A stretch of 40,800 nucleotides of DNA, taken from positions 1-40,800 of the forward strand of contig JBHJOS010000059.1 in NCBI GenBank assembly GCA_050329415.1, in the 5' to 3' direction. Under the pieces are notes generated by a model. It was given only the letters and a program-made list of their open reading frames with translations, did no database searches and had not been told where the DNA came from. Made by a program: the position numbers and the translations under genes. Source of the DNA: JANNOG01 sp050329415. Lineage in GTDB: Bacteria > Actinomycetota > Actinomycetes > Actinomycetales > JBBAYJ01. Of this stretch, positions 17,526 through 25,060 are shown piece after piece. The stretch's first letter is position 1. The number at the start of each line of letters is the position of its first letter.

Positions 17526-17614
17526 CGGCATCCCTTCTCTCGCTGCTCCCTGCGGCCGGGAGACCGGCGAGGGTCGTGGGTGGCTCCGGTCGCAGTGCCG
17601 GCGCCTGGGACCAG

Positions 17615-17620
17615 ACGGTA
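17615..17620 (-). promoter_or_regulatory. Candidate -10 element for the exopolysaccharide gene set
   Basis: Reading leftward, TACCGT fits the actinobacterial TANNNT -10 pattern and lies about 90 bases ahead of the glycosylphosphotransferase start. I see no clear -35. It is the best candidate in the 182-base divergent gap, but no more than that. Confidence 0.3.
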
Positions 17621-17749
17621 GGCACCGGCCGGAGGGGGCATCCGCCGTTTCCGGGCCTTGTCACACGAGACGGTCACGCGCCCGGGTGAGCCGGTCAGCG
17701 ATCGCGACACAGGGTGACGAATCACCGGACCCGAGCAGGTGACGGCTCC

Positions 17750-17755
17750 TACGAT
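17750..17755 (+). promoter_or_regulatory. -10 element placed for a leaderless transcript
   Basis: TACGAT (TANNNT) is followed by six bases and then a GTG codon. In actinobacteria this spacing puts the transcription start on the first base of the start codon. This decides the start chosen for the PqqD-like gene, which has no Shine-Dalgarno sequence. Confidence 0.5.
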
Positions 17756-17761
17756 CCCCGG

Positions 17762-18079
17762 GTGCCGTACGTCCTGCGCCGGACCGCCGCAGACCTCACC
17801 ACCGTGGAGATCGACGGCGAGATCAGCACGTACCACCCGGGCACCGATCGGGTCGTCATGCTCAACGTCACCGCGAGCGACGTCTTCGCCCTCTGCGACG
17901 GCACCCTGGACGAGGACGGCATCGCGGAGCTCCTGGCCGGGGCGTACCGGGCGGACCTCGACGAGGTGACCGCCGGGGTCCGCTCCGCGGTGGCCCTTCT
18001 CACCGCCGAGGACCTGGTCCGCCGGGTGGCGGCGGAGGCCGACGGCGACGGGCCGGAGCCGACGGGGTCGGGGGGATGA
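17762..18079 (+). CDS. PqqD-like small protein
   Basis: This gene encodes 105 residues from the GTG at 17762; a GTG 16 codons upstream is an alternative. The sequence fits the PqqD winged-helix pattern: an Asp-Arg-Val-Val-Met-Leu-Asn-Val-Thr-Ala-Ser segment (the 'hormone-like' Leu-N-x-T/S-A motif), a Leu-Cys-Asp-Gly-Thr element, then Ile-Ala-Glu-Leu-Leu and a Leu-Leu-x-x-Glu-Asp-Leu-Val C-terminal helix. In peptide-modification systems PqqD proteins bind the substrate peptide and hand it to an enzyme. Here the stop overlaps the start of an HprK-like kinase (ATGA), and no radical-SAM enzyme or precursor peptide is visible. It probably serves as adaptor for that kinase; this is inference. Confidence 0.75.
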   Translation: MPYVLRRTAADLTTVEIDGEISTYHPGTDRVVMLNVTASDVFALCDGTLDEDGIAELLAGAYRADLDEVTAGVRSAVALLTAEDLVRRVAAEADGDGPEPTGSGG

Positions 18080-18852
18080 CGTCCCTGCGGTTCTTCGGGA
18101 CCTTGACGATCGTCCTGACCGGTCGGCCCCGGGCAGTCCGAGAACTGGCGGAGCTGTGGGCTCCGTTCGTGACCGGGGGCGAGGGTCCTGAGGTGGCGAC
18201 AGCGGAAACCCAGGCCGTCCGGGCGGACGACCCGGCCGCGGCCTCGGCGGAGCTGAACCGTGCGGTCGTCGAGGCGTGCCCGTTCCCGGCCGTGCACGCC
18301 GGGGTCGTCCTGCTGGGCGAGGGTGCGGTTGCCCTGCCGGCGACGTCAGGGGCGGGGAAGTCGACACTCGTCACCGCCCTCTGTCGCGCGGGAGCCGGCT
18401 ACCTGTCGGACGAGGCGCTGGTGCTGACCCCTGACGGGGCGGCGCTGCCCTACCCCAAGCCGGTGGCCCTGTCCCCGGAGAGCCTCGCGGCCGTGTGTCT
18501 GGCGCCTCCCGGCGGGGGCGTGACGGACGGGACCGGGGCACCCGGACACGGCGCGGGCGAGCGGGAGTACCTGCTCCCGGCGGCGGCCCTGGGACGGGCC
18601 GCGGAGGGGCCGGTGCCGGTCCGGCACGTGGTCCTCGCCTGCCGCGACCCCAGGTCGACCGGGGTGGCGCTGGATCCGGTCCCCCGCCGCCACGGGCTGG
18701 CGGCGCTGCTGACGCTGGGTTTCAACCATCACCGGGCGCCCGCCCGGTTCCTCACGGCGGCCGCTGCTGCCGTCGCCGGCGCCACGGTGTGGCGGCTCCG
18801 GTACGGCGATGCGCGCCGGGCGGCGACGACCATGACCGACGTCCTCCCGTGA
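18076..18852 (+). CDS. HprK-like serine kinase/phosphorylase-related ATPase
   Basis: This gene encodes 258 residues, translationally coupled to the PqqD-like gene. A Walker A P-loop (Ala-Thr-Ser-Gly-Ala-Gly-Lys-Ser-Thr, residues 89-97) is preceded by His-Ala-Gly-Val-Val-Leu-Leu and followed by Tyr-Leu-Ser-Asp-Glu (109-113), the arrangement seen in HPr kinase C-terminal domains and the 'HprK-related kinase' families often paired with a PqqD-like protein. I do not see the HprK N-terminal domain. No HPr or phosphotransferase gene is present in the window, so the target is unknown. Position beside the glycan operon suggests a link to glycan synthesis or surface-protein modification, but nothing in the sequence proves it. 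Confidence 0.78.
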   Translation: MTSLRFFGTLTIVLTGRPRAVRELAELWAPFVTGGEGPEVATAETQAVRADDPAAASAELNRAVVEACPFPAVHAGVVLLGEGAVALPATSGAGKSTLVTALCRAGAGYLSDEALVLTPDGAALPYPKPVALSPESLAAVCLAPPGGGVTDGTGAPGHGAGEREYLLPAAALGRAAEGPVPVRHVVLACRDPRSTGVALDPVPRRHGLAALLTLGFNHHRAPARFLTAAAAAVAGATVWRLRYGDARRAATTMTDVLP

Positions 18853-19121
18853 CTGTGCGTCCGACGTGCGCCCCGACACCGGGGAGCGCGATGGACGCTA
18901 GCCAGGAAGGCGGAGGAACCGCCCGGACTTGTCCAAGAATTTACGGTTCGGGTGAAACCTCCGATGCTTCACGGATGGAACGGATGTCCGGAGCACAGGG
19001 ACACAAGTCCCCCGAGGTGAGGAGACTTGTCCGTTTTGTCACGACTCGGGACAGGACATCGGGCCGGACCCCTGGGGGGATCCGGCCCGATGCGGTTGTC
19101 TCACTGAGTGGACAGTGACGC
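18853..19121. other. Structured convergent intergenic region
   Basis: These 269 bases between the kinase and the surface-protein gene are less GC-rich than their flanks in the middle (AAGAATTTACGG). They contain the palindrome GGACTTGTCC (18925-18934), the hairpin GGGAC-ACAA-GTCCC (18998-19011) and GACTTGTCC (19024-19032), all sharing one core word. GTGAA/TTCAC and CGGA/TCCG arms lie between them. No convincing coding frame exists. It could be a plus-strand structured RNA ending at the 19058-19091 hairpin, or simply two 3' ends. Confidence 0.45.
19058..19091. terminator. Bidirectional terminator hairpin
   Basis: Perfect 11-bp arms (ATCGGGCCGGA at 19058-19068 and TCCGGCCCGAT at 19081-19091) enclose a C-run/G-run that can pair further. 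The hairpin is 30 bases beyond the surface-protein stop and serves convergent genes. Confidence 0.75.
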
Positions 19122-19991
19122 TCAGCCCTGGTGGGTCGCGCCGAGGCGGCGACGGTGAGTGAGGACGAGCGCGACGGCACCGCCCACAACGAGGAGGAGA
19201 GCCACGCCGACGAGGGCGCTGGTGCCGGACGAGCCGGTGAAGGCGAGTTCGGGGCCCTGGCTGGTGCTTGCCACGGTCGTGGTCCCGGCGACCTGGGTCG
19301 TGGTGGCCGAGGTGGGGGTGGTGGTCGCCGGAGTCGTCTCGGTCGGCTCCGTCGGCTCGGTCTCGCTGGGCTCCGTGGGCTCGGTGGTGGCCGGCTCCGT
19401 CGGGGTCGTCGGCTCCGTCGACGACTCCGTGGACGGCTCGGTCGACGGGGACTCGGTCGGCTCGTCGCATTCGGGGGCGTCGAGGTCACCCTTCACGAGG
19501 CCGCCCGTGATGAACGCTCCACCGTGTCCGCCAGGGCCGACCTCGTCCAGCTTCGCCCCGGTGTAGAGGTCCACCTGGTAGTTCGCGCACTCCGGCAGGA
19601 AGGCGGTGACGTCCGCGGTCAACTCGGTGCCCACGGCAGTCCCGGTGGGGAAGACCAGGTCGGGGGCATGACCCTCCGGTACCAGAGTCTGCGGCACGGC
19701 GGTCTCGTTGAACCCGCCTCCGTCCCAGGTGTCGGGGACGAGGTACACGCTGGCGTTGAGGGCCACGTCGTCACACAGCTCGGAGTCCGCGGCCCCCCGC
19801 AGGGTGGCGCTGAGGAGTCCGGGGCCGGCGACGTTCCACCGCCCGTCGAAGCGGGCTTCGTCGGCCGGGATGCACTCGGCGGACGGCGAATCCTCAGGTG
19901 TCGAGTCGGCGGCGGCGGGGGCGATGGCGCCGGCGAAGCCGGCGGCGAGCGCAGTCGCGCTCAACAGGACGGTGGCGAGTGCCTTGCGCAC
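19122..19991 (-). CDS. Secreted surface protein with LAFTG sortase-type anchor
   Basis: This gene encodes 289 residues from a GTG with GAGAGG about ten bases upstream. A signal peptide (about 1-28, ending Ala-Ala-Ala-Asp) leads into a ~150-residue domain with four cysteines that I do not recognise. A low-complexity stalk follows (about 178-243) of Thr/Glu/Pro/Ser repeats such as Thr-Glu-Pro-Thr-Glu-Pro and Thr-Thr-Pro. At the C-terminus, Leu-Ala-Phe-Thr-Gly (249-253), a hydrophobic helix and His-Arg-Arg-Arg form the cell-wall sorting signal; the LAxTG form is the one associated with class E sortases in high-GC actinobacteria. It is therefore probably covalently attached to peptidoglycan. No sortase gene is in the window. 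Confidence 0.85.
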   Translation of the reverse strand: MRKALATVLLSATALAAGFAGAIAPAAADSTPEDSPSAECIPADEARFDGRWNVAGPGLLSATLRGAADSELCDDVALNASVYLVPDTWDGGGFNETAVPQTLVPEGHAPDLVFPTGTAVGTELTADVTAFLPECANYQVDLYTGAKLDEVGPGGHGGAFITGGLVKGDLDAPECDEPTESPSTEPSTESSTEPTTPTEPATTEPTEPSETEPTEPTETTPATTTPTSATTTQVAGTTTVASTSQGPELAFTGSSGTSALVGVALLLVVGGAVALVLTHRRRLGATHQG

Positions 19992-20204
19992 GGTGACGGA
20001 CCTCTCGGCTGCTCTCGAACTGCGGTGACCGAGGGACCGGTGCGACAGCCCCTCGTGGTCGGGAATCGGCCGTGAGGCTAGCGGGCGGATCGGACGAAAC
20101 GCCCGATCGGCGCACAGTCTTTACAGATCGGTGATGTACGGCTCATTCGGGCAGGTGGGACATCCCGGAAGGGCGCGGAGGCGACCCGGGCGCGCTCTGG
20201 CGTG

Positions 20205-20804
20205 TCAGGCTCGCGAGTGGTAACGGTGCTGCGCCGCGGCGACGCCGTCGCGGATCACCGTGAGCACCGCGTCGGCGCCGTCGGCGACGAGGAACTCGAC
20301 GTCCGTGCGGGCTGCGGCCGGGAAGGGCCGCAGCACGTAGTCGGCCGGGTCCATCCGCCCCGGCGGGCGGCCGATGCCGACCCGCACCCGCACGTAGTCG
20401 GGGCTGCCGAGGGACGCGGTCACCGACCGCAGCCCATTGTGGCCGCCGTCGCCGCCGCCGCGCTTGACCTTGATCGCGCCCAGGTCGATGTCGAGCTCGT
20501 CGTGCGCGACGACGACCCGGTCGAGCTCGACCCCGAAGTACCGGGCGACACCCGAGACCGGCCCGCCGGAGAGGTTCATGTACGTCGTCGGCGTCATCAG
20601 CACGACGCGCGGACCCGGCTCCCCGCCCGTGGGCGGCAACCGGGTCTCGAGGACGAGCGACTGCCCGCGGTGCGACTTGAACGCGGTCCCTCCGGTCAGC
20701 TCGCGGGCCAGGTGGTCGACCACCATCCGGCCGGCGTTGTGACGGGTGCCCGCGTACCGGTCGCCGGGATTGCCGAGCCCGGCGACCAGCCACACCTCGG
20801 ACAT
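20205..20804 (-). CDS. pth: Peptidyl-tRNA hydrolase
   Basis: This 199-residue enzyme releases tRNA from peptidyl-tRNA that dropped off ribosomes. The chosen ATG gives the family N-terminus Leu-Val-Ala-Gly-Leu-Gly-Asn-Pro-Gly. Asn12 and the catalytic His22 (Thr-Arg-His-Asn-Ala-Gly) are present, followed by Pro-Thr-Thr-Tyr-Met-Asn-Leu-Ser-Gly and the His-Asp-Glu-Leu-Asp motif with the catalytic Asp. Gly-Gly-Gly-Asp-Gly-Gly-His-Asn-Gly-Leu-Arg-Ser is the tRNA-binding loop. It starts 13 bases after rplY's stop; the pair is conserved next to each other in many actinobacteria. The length is normal. Confidence 0.97.
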   Translation of the reverse strand: MSEVWLVAGLGNPGDRYAGTRHNAGRMVVDHLARELTGGTAFKSHRGQSLVLETRLPPTGGEPGPRVVLMTPTTYMNLSGGPVSGVARYFGVELDRVVVAHDELDIDLGAIKVKRGGGDGGHNGLRSVTASLGSPDYVRVRVGIGRPPGRMDPADYVLRPFPAAARTDVEFLVADGADAVLTVIRDGVAAAQHRYHSRA

Positions 20805-20817
20805 CGTCACGACCCGG

Positions 20818-21408
20818 TCACACGCCGGTGTCGCCCGCTGCCGCCTCGTCCTCCTCCGCCGACGCCGACCGCAGCAGGACGGCGTGGACGACGACGGTCT
20901 CGGGGTCGACGGCCAGCGCCACCCCCTCGGGCAGGGCAAGGTCGCGGGCGAGCACCTGGGTGCCGGGTGTGAAGCCGGTGACGTCGACCTCGACGCTCTC
21001 CGGCAGCTGGGTCGCCGGTGCCTCGACGGAGATCGTCGGTTGCTCGATGGTGACGACGGCGTCGGAGGTGCCCGCCCCGGTCGTCGTCACAGGGATGTCC
21101 ACCCGCACCTTCTCGTCCCGGGTGACCACGATGAGATCGACGTGCTCGACGGAGCCCCGGATGGGGTCGCGCTGGACGTGCCTCGCCAGCGTCACGTGGG
21201 TGGTCCCGTCGAGCGCGACCTGGATGACCGCGTTGCGGTACTTCAGGGCCATCATGGTGTCGTGCCCCGGGAGGGTGACATGAAGGGGGTCCATGCCATG
21301 GCCGTAGATGACGGCCGGGACCCGGGACGACCGCCGGACACGGCGGGCGGCTCCCTTGCCGAACTCGGTGCGAGGCTCGGCTGCCAGGCGGGACTCGGTA
21401 CTGCTCAC
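20818..21408 (-). CDS. rplY: 50S ribosomal protein L25 (CTC/TL5 family, two-domain form)
   Basis: This gene encodes 196 residues. I chose the GTG at 21408, which has GAGGAG five bases upstream and yields the usual Glu-Phe-Gly-Lys-Gly-Ala-Ala-Arg-Arg-x-Arg N-terminus. Residues ~1-95 are the 5S rRNA-binding L25 domain, including Val-Pro-Ala-Val-Ile-Tyr-Gly-His-Gly, and the remainder is the TL5-type beta domain with an acidic C-terminal tail. The protein sits in the central protuberance of the large ribosomal subunit. It lies between prs and pth, as expected for this phylum. Confidence 0.95.
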   Translation of the reverse strand: MSSTESRLAAEPRTEFGKGAARRVRRSSRVPAVIYGHGMDPLHVTLPGHDTMMALKYRNAVIQVALDGTTHVTLARHVQRDPIRGSVEHVDLIVVTRDEKVRVDIPVTTTGAGTSDAVVTIEQPTISVEAPATQLPESVEVDVTGFTPGTQVLARDLALPEGVALAVDPETVVVHAVLLRSASAEEDEAAAGDTGV

Positions 21409-21534
21409 GGACACTCCTCGGGGCGGTGCGGGCTCGGTGCCACGACGGGCGCGGCGCCCCGAGGGCACCCCGTCGATCACGGCCCGGACCGCAGCAGCGG
21501 CGCCGGACCCTCGCCGTGGCTTCGCCCGAGGGTA

Positions 21535-21548
21535 CCCCGTTCGCGGGG
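21535..21548 (-). terminator. Small hairpin after prs
   Basis: CCCCG-TTCG-CGGGG is a stable mini-hairpin 16 bases past the prs stop codon, in the 155-base gap before rplY. It may be a weak terminator or an mRNA 3' end. The rest of the gap shows no gene. Confidence 0.35.
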
Positions 21549-21563
21549 CCGCCCCGGGGACCG

Positions 21564-22547
21564 TCAGGCGTTGCCGTCGAACAGGCTGGTGACCGAGCCG
21601 TCCTCGAACACCTCGCGGATCGCCCGGGACAGCAGATCGGCGATCGGCAGGACGGTCAGGGCAGGGAAGCGCTTCTCCTCATCGATCGGCAGGGTGTCCG
21701 TCACCACCACCTCGTCGACCGGGGCGTTCTTCAGCCGGTCCACCGCCGGCCCCGACAGCACCGGGTGGGTGGCGGCCACGAGGATGCGCCCGGCACCGTG
21801 CGCCTTGAGGGCCTCGGCGGCGGCCGCGATGGTCCCCGCGGTGTCGATGATGTCGTCGACCAGCACGCACGTGCGGCCCTTGACATCCCCGACGAGCTCG
21901 TGGACCTGGACCTCGTTCGGCACCTGCGGGTCACGACGCTTGTGGATGATCGCGAGCGGGGCGCCGAGGCGGTCCGCCCACAGGTCCGCCACCCGCACCC
22001 GGCCCATGTCAGGACTGACGACGGTGAGCTCGGCCCGGTCCCCGACCTGCTTGGCCACGTGGTCGGCGAGCAGCGGCATCGCCCACAGGTGGTCGACGGG
22101 CCCGTCGAAGAAGCCCTGGATCTGGGCGGCGTGGAGGTCGACGCTCATGAGCCGGTGGGCGCCGGCGGTCTTGAAGAGGTCGGCGATGAGGCGGGCCGAG
22201 ATGGGCTCGCGGCCGCGGTGCTTCTTGTCCTGCCGGGAGTAGCCGTAGAACGGGGCGACGACCGTGATCCGCTTGGCCGAGGCGCGCTTGAGCGCGTCGA
22301 CCATGAGCAGGTGCTCCATGAGCCAGTCGTTGATCGGCCGGCAGTGGCTCTGGAGGACGAACGCGTCGGCACCGCGCACGCTCTCGCCGAACCGGACGTA
22401 GATCTCGCCGTTGGCGAAGTCGTACGACCGGCTCGGGAGCACCTCGACACCGAGATGCCGGCCCACCTCGTGCGCCAGCTGTTCGTGCGCCCGTCCGCTG
22501 ACCAGGACCAGCCTCCGCTCAGCCCCCGCAGTGATGCCCGTACTCAT
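21564..22547 (-). CDS. prs: Ribose-phosphate pyrophosphokinase (PRPP synthetase)
   Basis: This 327-residue enzyme makes PRPP from ribose-5-phosphate and ATP for nucleotide, histidine and tryptophan synthesis. It carries the family signatures Ser-Tyr-Asp-Phe-Ala-Asn-Gly-Glu-Ile-Tyr-Val-Arg, Tyr-Gly-Tyr-Ser-Arg-Gln-Asp-Lys-Lys (101-109), the divalent-cation site Val-Asp-Leu-His-Ala, and the PRPP loop Val-Leu-Val-Asp-Asp-Ile-Ile-Asp-Thr-Ala-Gly-Thr (228-239). The ATG overlaps the glmU stop codon by four bases, so the two are translationally coupled. Length and order are normal for actinobacteria. Confidence 0.98.
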   Translation of the reverse strand: MSTGITAGAERRLVLVSGRAHEQLAHEVGRHLGVEVLPSRSYDFANGEIYVRFGESVRGADAFVLQSHCRPINDWLMEHLLMVDALKRASAKRITVVAPFYGYSRQDKKHRGREPISARLIADLFKTAGAHRLMSVDLHAAQIQGFFDGPVDHLWAMPLLADHVAKQVGDRAELTVVSPDMGRVRVADLWADRLGAPLAIIHKRRDPQVPNEVQVHELVGDVKGRTCVLVDDIIDTAGTIAAAAEALKAHGAGRILVAATHPVLSGPAVDRLKNAPVDEVVVTDTLPIDEEKRFPALTVLPIADLLSRAIREVFEDGSVTSLFDGNA

Positions 22548-24103
22548 GCGCCCTCGCCCTCGATGCTGTCGTCCGGATGCCGTGTCGTCCGTGCTGTCGG
22601 TGGCCGGTCGGTGGAGCCGTGAGGTGCCCGATTCGCCCCATTCTGCCCCCCCTGCCCGCGTTCCGGTGCCCCGCGGGCCGCCGTTCTCGCCGCCTCGTCG
22701 GCCGGGGTCCCGGCCCGGCGCCGGGCGACCCAGTCCTCGCTGACGTGCAGCCGCCCACGGGCGACGGCCAACGCACCGGCCGGGACCTCACCGTGGACGA
22801 CGGATCCCGCCGCGGTGTAGGCACCCGGGCCCACGGCAACGGGCGCGACGAGGACCGTGTTGCTGCCGATCCGGGCGTGGTCGCCGACCTCGGTCGCGTG
22901 CTTCGCCACGCCGTCGTAGTTCGCCACGATCGTGCCGGCGCCGATGTTCGCCCCCCGGCCCACGGTGGCGTCGCCGACGTACGACAGGTGGGGCACCTTG
23001 GCCCCCTCCCCCACCGTGGCGTTCTTGGTCTCGACGTAGGCGCCGACCTTGGCCCCCGCAGCGAGCACCGTGCCCGGACGGAGGTGCGAGAAGGGACCCA
23101 CCCTCGCCCCGGGGCCGATGTCGGCCCCGACGACATGGCTGCGGAGCACGTGCGCGCCCGCCCGCACGCGCGAGTCCACGAGGGTGGTGGCCGGTCCCAC
23201 GACGGCCCCGGACTCGACGACCGTGTCACCCTCCAGGTGGCTCCCGGGGCGCAGGACGGCGTCGGCGGCCACGGCCACCCGGGCGTCGATCCAGGTGGTC
23301 GCCGGGTCCTCGACGTCGACCCCGGCGGACATGAGGTCGGCCAGCAGGCGGTCGTTGAGGCGGCGGCGCGCGGCCGCGAGCTGGCCGCGGTCGTTGACGC
23401 CCTCGAGCTCGTGGGGGTCGTCGGCCACGACGGCGGCCACCCGGCGCCCGTCCGCCCGGGCCAGCGCGACGACGTCGGTGAGATACAGCTCACCCTGGGC
23501 GTTGGACGGTTCCAGCCGGCCGACGGCGTCGCGGGCGAAGGCCAGGTCGAGGGCGTAGACGCCGGAGTTGACCTCGCGCACCCGGCGGGTCGCCGGGTCG
23601 GCGTCCCGGTGCTCGACGATGCCGGCCACGTCGCCCGCGTCGTCGCGCACCACCCGGCCGTAGCCGGTCGGGTCGTCGACGACCGCGGTCAGCACGGTGA
23701 CGGCAGCCTGCGGGTCGGCCGCGAGCAGCGCGGCCAGGGTCTGCGGGCGCAGCAGCGGGACGTCGCCGTAGGTCACGACCACCCGGCCGCCGAGCGGCGG
23801 GCCGCCCGCGGCGTCGAGCACCGCGAGGGCACACGCGAACGCCCGCCCGGTGCCCGGCACCTCGTCCTGATCGGCGACGACGGCTTCCGGCGCGATCTCG
23901 CGGACGTGTTCCGCCACGCGGTCGCGGTCGTGGCGGACGACGACGCAGACCCGGGCGGCACCGATGGCCGAGGCTGTCGCGAGGGCGTGGGCGACCATGC
24001 TGCGCCCGGCCAGGCGGTGGAGGACCTTGGGGGTCCGCGACCGCATGCGGGTGCCCTGTCCGGCTGCGAGGACGACGGCGGCGGCGCAGGAGGCGTCGGG
24101 CAC
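22544..24103 (-). CDS. glmU: Bifunctional GlcNAc-1-phosphate uridyltransferase / GlcN-1-phosphate acetyltransferase
   Basis: This 519-residue enzyme makes UDP-GlcNAc, the precursor of peptidoglycan and probably of the amino sugars made by the glycan locus in this window. The N-terminal uridyltransferase domain has Leu-Ala-Ala-Gly-Gln-Gly-Thr-Arg-Met and Pro-Lys-Val-Leu-His. The C-terminal half is a left-handed beta-helix with Tyr-Val-Glu-Thr-Lys-Asn, Gly-Ala-Asn-Ile-Gly-Ala-Gly-Thr-Ile and Asn-Tyr-Asp-Gly-Val-Ala-Lys, all expected in the acetyltransferase site. A Pro/Gly/Arg-rich tail of about 60 residues extends past the helix, similar in kind to tails on mycobacterial GlmU. Confidence 0.97.
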   Translation of the reverse strand: MPDASCAAAVVLAAGQGTRMRSRTPKVLHRLAGRSMVAHALATASAIGAARVCVVVRHDRDRVAEHVREIAPEAVVADQDEVPGTGRAFACALAVLDAAGGPPLGGRVVVTYGDVPLLRPQTLAALLAADPQAAVTVLTAVVDDPTGYGRVVRDDAGDVAGIVEHRDADPATRRVREVNSGVYALDLAFARDAVGRLEPSNAQGELYLTDVVALARADGRRVAAVVADDPHELEGVNDRGQLAAARRRLNDRLLADLMSAGVDVEDPATTWIDARVAVAADAVLRPGSHLEGDTVVESGAVVGPATTLVDSRVRAGAHVLRSHVVGADIGPGARVGPFSHLRPGTVLAAGAKVGAYVETKNATVGEGAKVPHLSYVGDATVGRGANIGAGTIVANYDGVAKHATEVGDHARIGSNTVLVAPVAVGPGAYTAAGSVVHGEVPAGALAVARGRLHVSEDWVARRRAGTPADEAARTAARGAPERGQGGQNGANRAPHGSTDRPPTARTTRHPDDSIEGEGA

Positions 24104-24229
24104 GGTCGGGTGTCCTCCGGGGACGAGGGCGATGGGACTCTCGCCTCGGCGCGACGGCCGGTGGCGTGAACGCCACTCTAACGGCGCCGGGGCGGTCGGC
24201 GTGCCGACGCGCGGCGGCCGGTCGCGCGG

Positions 24230-24301
24230 CTCCGCCCCCCCGATTCGAACAGGGACCTCAAGGCTCCAAAGGCCTGCGTGCTGCCGTTACACCAGGGCGG
24301 A
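24230..24301 (-). tRNA. tRNA-Gln (anticodon TTG)
   Basis: A complete 72-base cloverleaf can be folded on the minus strand. The acceptor stem TCCGCCC/GGGCGGA is perfect. The D arm is GTGT/GCAC. The anticodon loop C-T-T-T-G-G-A gives anticodon TTG. The T arm is CCCTG/CGGGG with loop TTCGAAT. One mismatch (C27 with T43) sits at the end of the anticodon stem. The three bases after the discriminator G read CCG, so CCA is not encoded. It lies upstream of glmU and divergent from the TetR gene. Confidence 0.92.
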
Positions 24302-24371
24302 TCGGCCGGGCGTGCCGCGACCGGGCGACCAGTGTCCCCGACGCCGCCCGTGGTGCGGGCACGATGGGCGC

Positions 24372-25043
24372 GTGACGACGTCGGAGGATCCGGCGGACAC
24401 CGCCCCGGCGGTCGTGACCGGTTCGCGGGGGCGGCGGATGACGGCGGGCGAACGCCGCCGCCAGCTCATCGAGGTGGGGCGGCGGGTGTTCGCCGAGCGC
24501 GGCTTCGACGGCACCACCGTCGAGGACCTCGCCGCCAAGGCCAAGGTGTCGAAGCCGGTGGTGTACGAGCACTTCGGCGGCAAGGAGGGCCTCTACGCCG
24601 TCGTCGTGGACCGCGAGGTGCACGCGCTGCTCGCCGCCATCACCGGGGCCCTCTCCCGGCCGGCACCGGCGCGGGTCCTGGTCGAGCGGGCGGCACTGGC
24701 CCTGCTGGACTACGTCGAGTCCTCCGCCGACGGGTTCCGGATCCTCGTCCGCGACTCCCCCGTCACGGCGACCACAGGCACCTTCTCGAGCCTGCTCGGC
24801 GACGTCGCCGGCCAGGTCGAGCACCTGCTGGCGGACGCGTTCGCGGAGCACGGGCTGTCGCGCAAGGCCGCGCCGATGTACGCCCAGATGCTCGTCGGGA
24901 TGGTGGCGATGACCGGGCAGTGGTGGCTGGACACCCGGCGCCCGAGGAAGGCCGAGGTGGCGGCGCACATCGTCAACCTGGCGTGGAACGGGCTGTCCAG
25001 CCTGGAGCAGGAGCCCCGGCTGCACGGACGGCCCCGGCGCTGA
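24372..25043 (+). CDS. TetR family transcriptional regulator
   Basis: This gene encodes 223 residues from the GTG at 24372. The N-terminal TetR helix-turn-helix is clear (Arg-Arg-Gln-Leu-Ile-Glu-Val-Gly near the start, then Thr-Val-Glu-Asp-Leu-Ala-x-Lys-Ala-Lys-Val-Ser-Lys-Pro-Val-Val-Tyr-Glu-His-Phe). The rest is an alpha-helical ligand or dimer domain. No Shine-Dalgarno is visible; CACGAT lies six bases before the GTG, so a leaderless transcript is possible. The position beside glmU matches the TetR gene Rv1019 next to glmU in M. tuberculosis, so I take it as the positional equivalent. Its own target is unknown here; no strong palindrome is seen upstream. Confidence 0.88.
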   Translation: MTTSEDPADTAPAVVTGSRGRRMTAGERRRQLIEVGRRVFAERGFDGTTVEDLAAKAKVSKPVVYEHFGGKEGLYAVVVDREVHALLAAITGALSRPAPARVLVERAALALLDYVESSADGFRILVRDSPVTATTGTFSSLLGDVAGQVEHLLADAFAEHGLSRKAAPMYAQMLVGMVAMTGQWWLDTRRPRKAEVAAHIVNLAWNGLSSLEQEPRLHGRPRR

Positions 25044-25060
25044 CCCGCCGGTCCGGCGCG

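Noticed and set aside
17714..17761. GTG at 17714 as start of the PqqD-like gene
   Set aside because: The extra 16 residues lack PqqD similarity, and the -10 spacing fits the GTG at 17762 better.
20075..20080. TAGCCT as -10 of the LAFTG gene
   Set aside because: No supporting -35 at a proper distance, and another AT-rich candidate lies near 20118; I could not choose.
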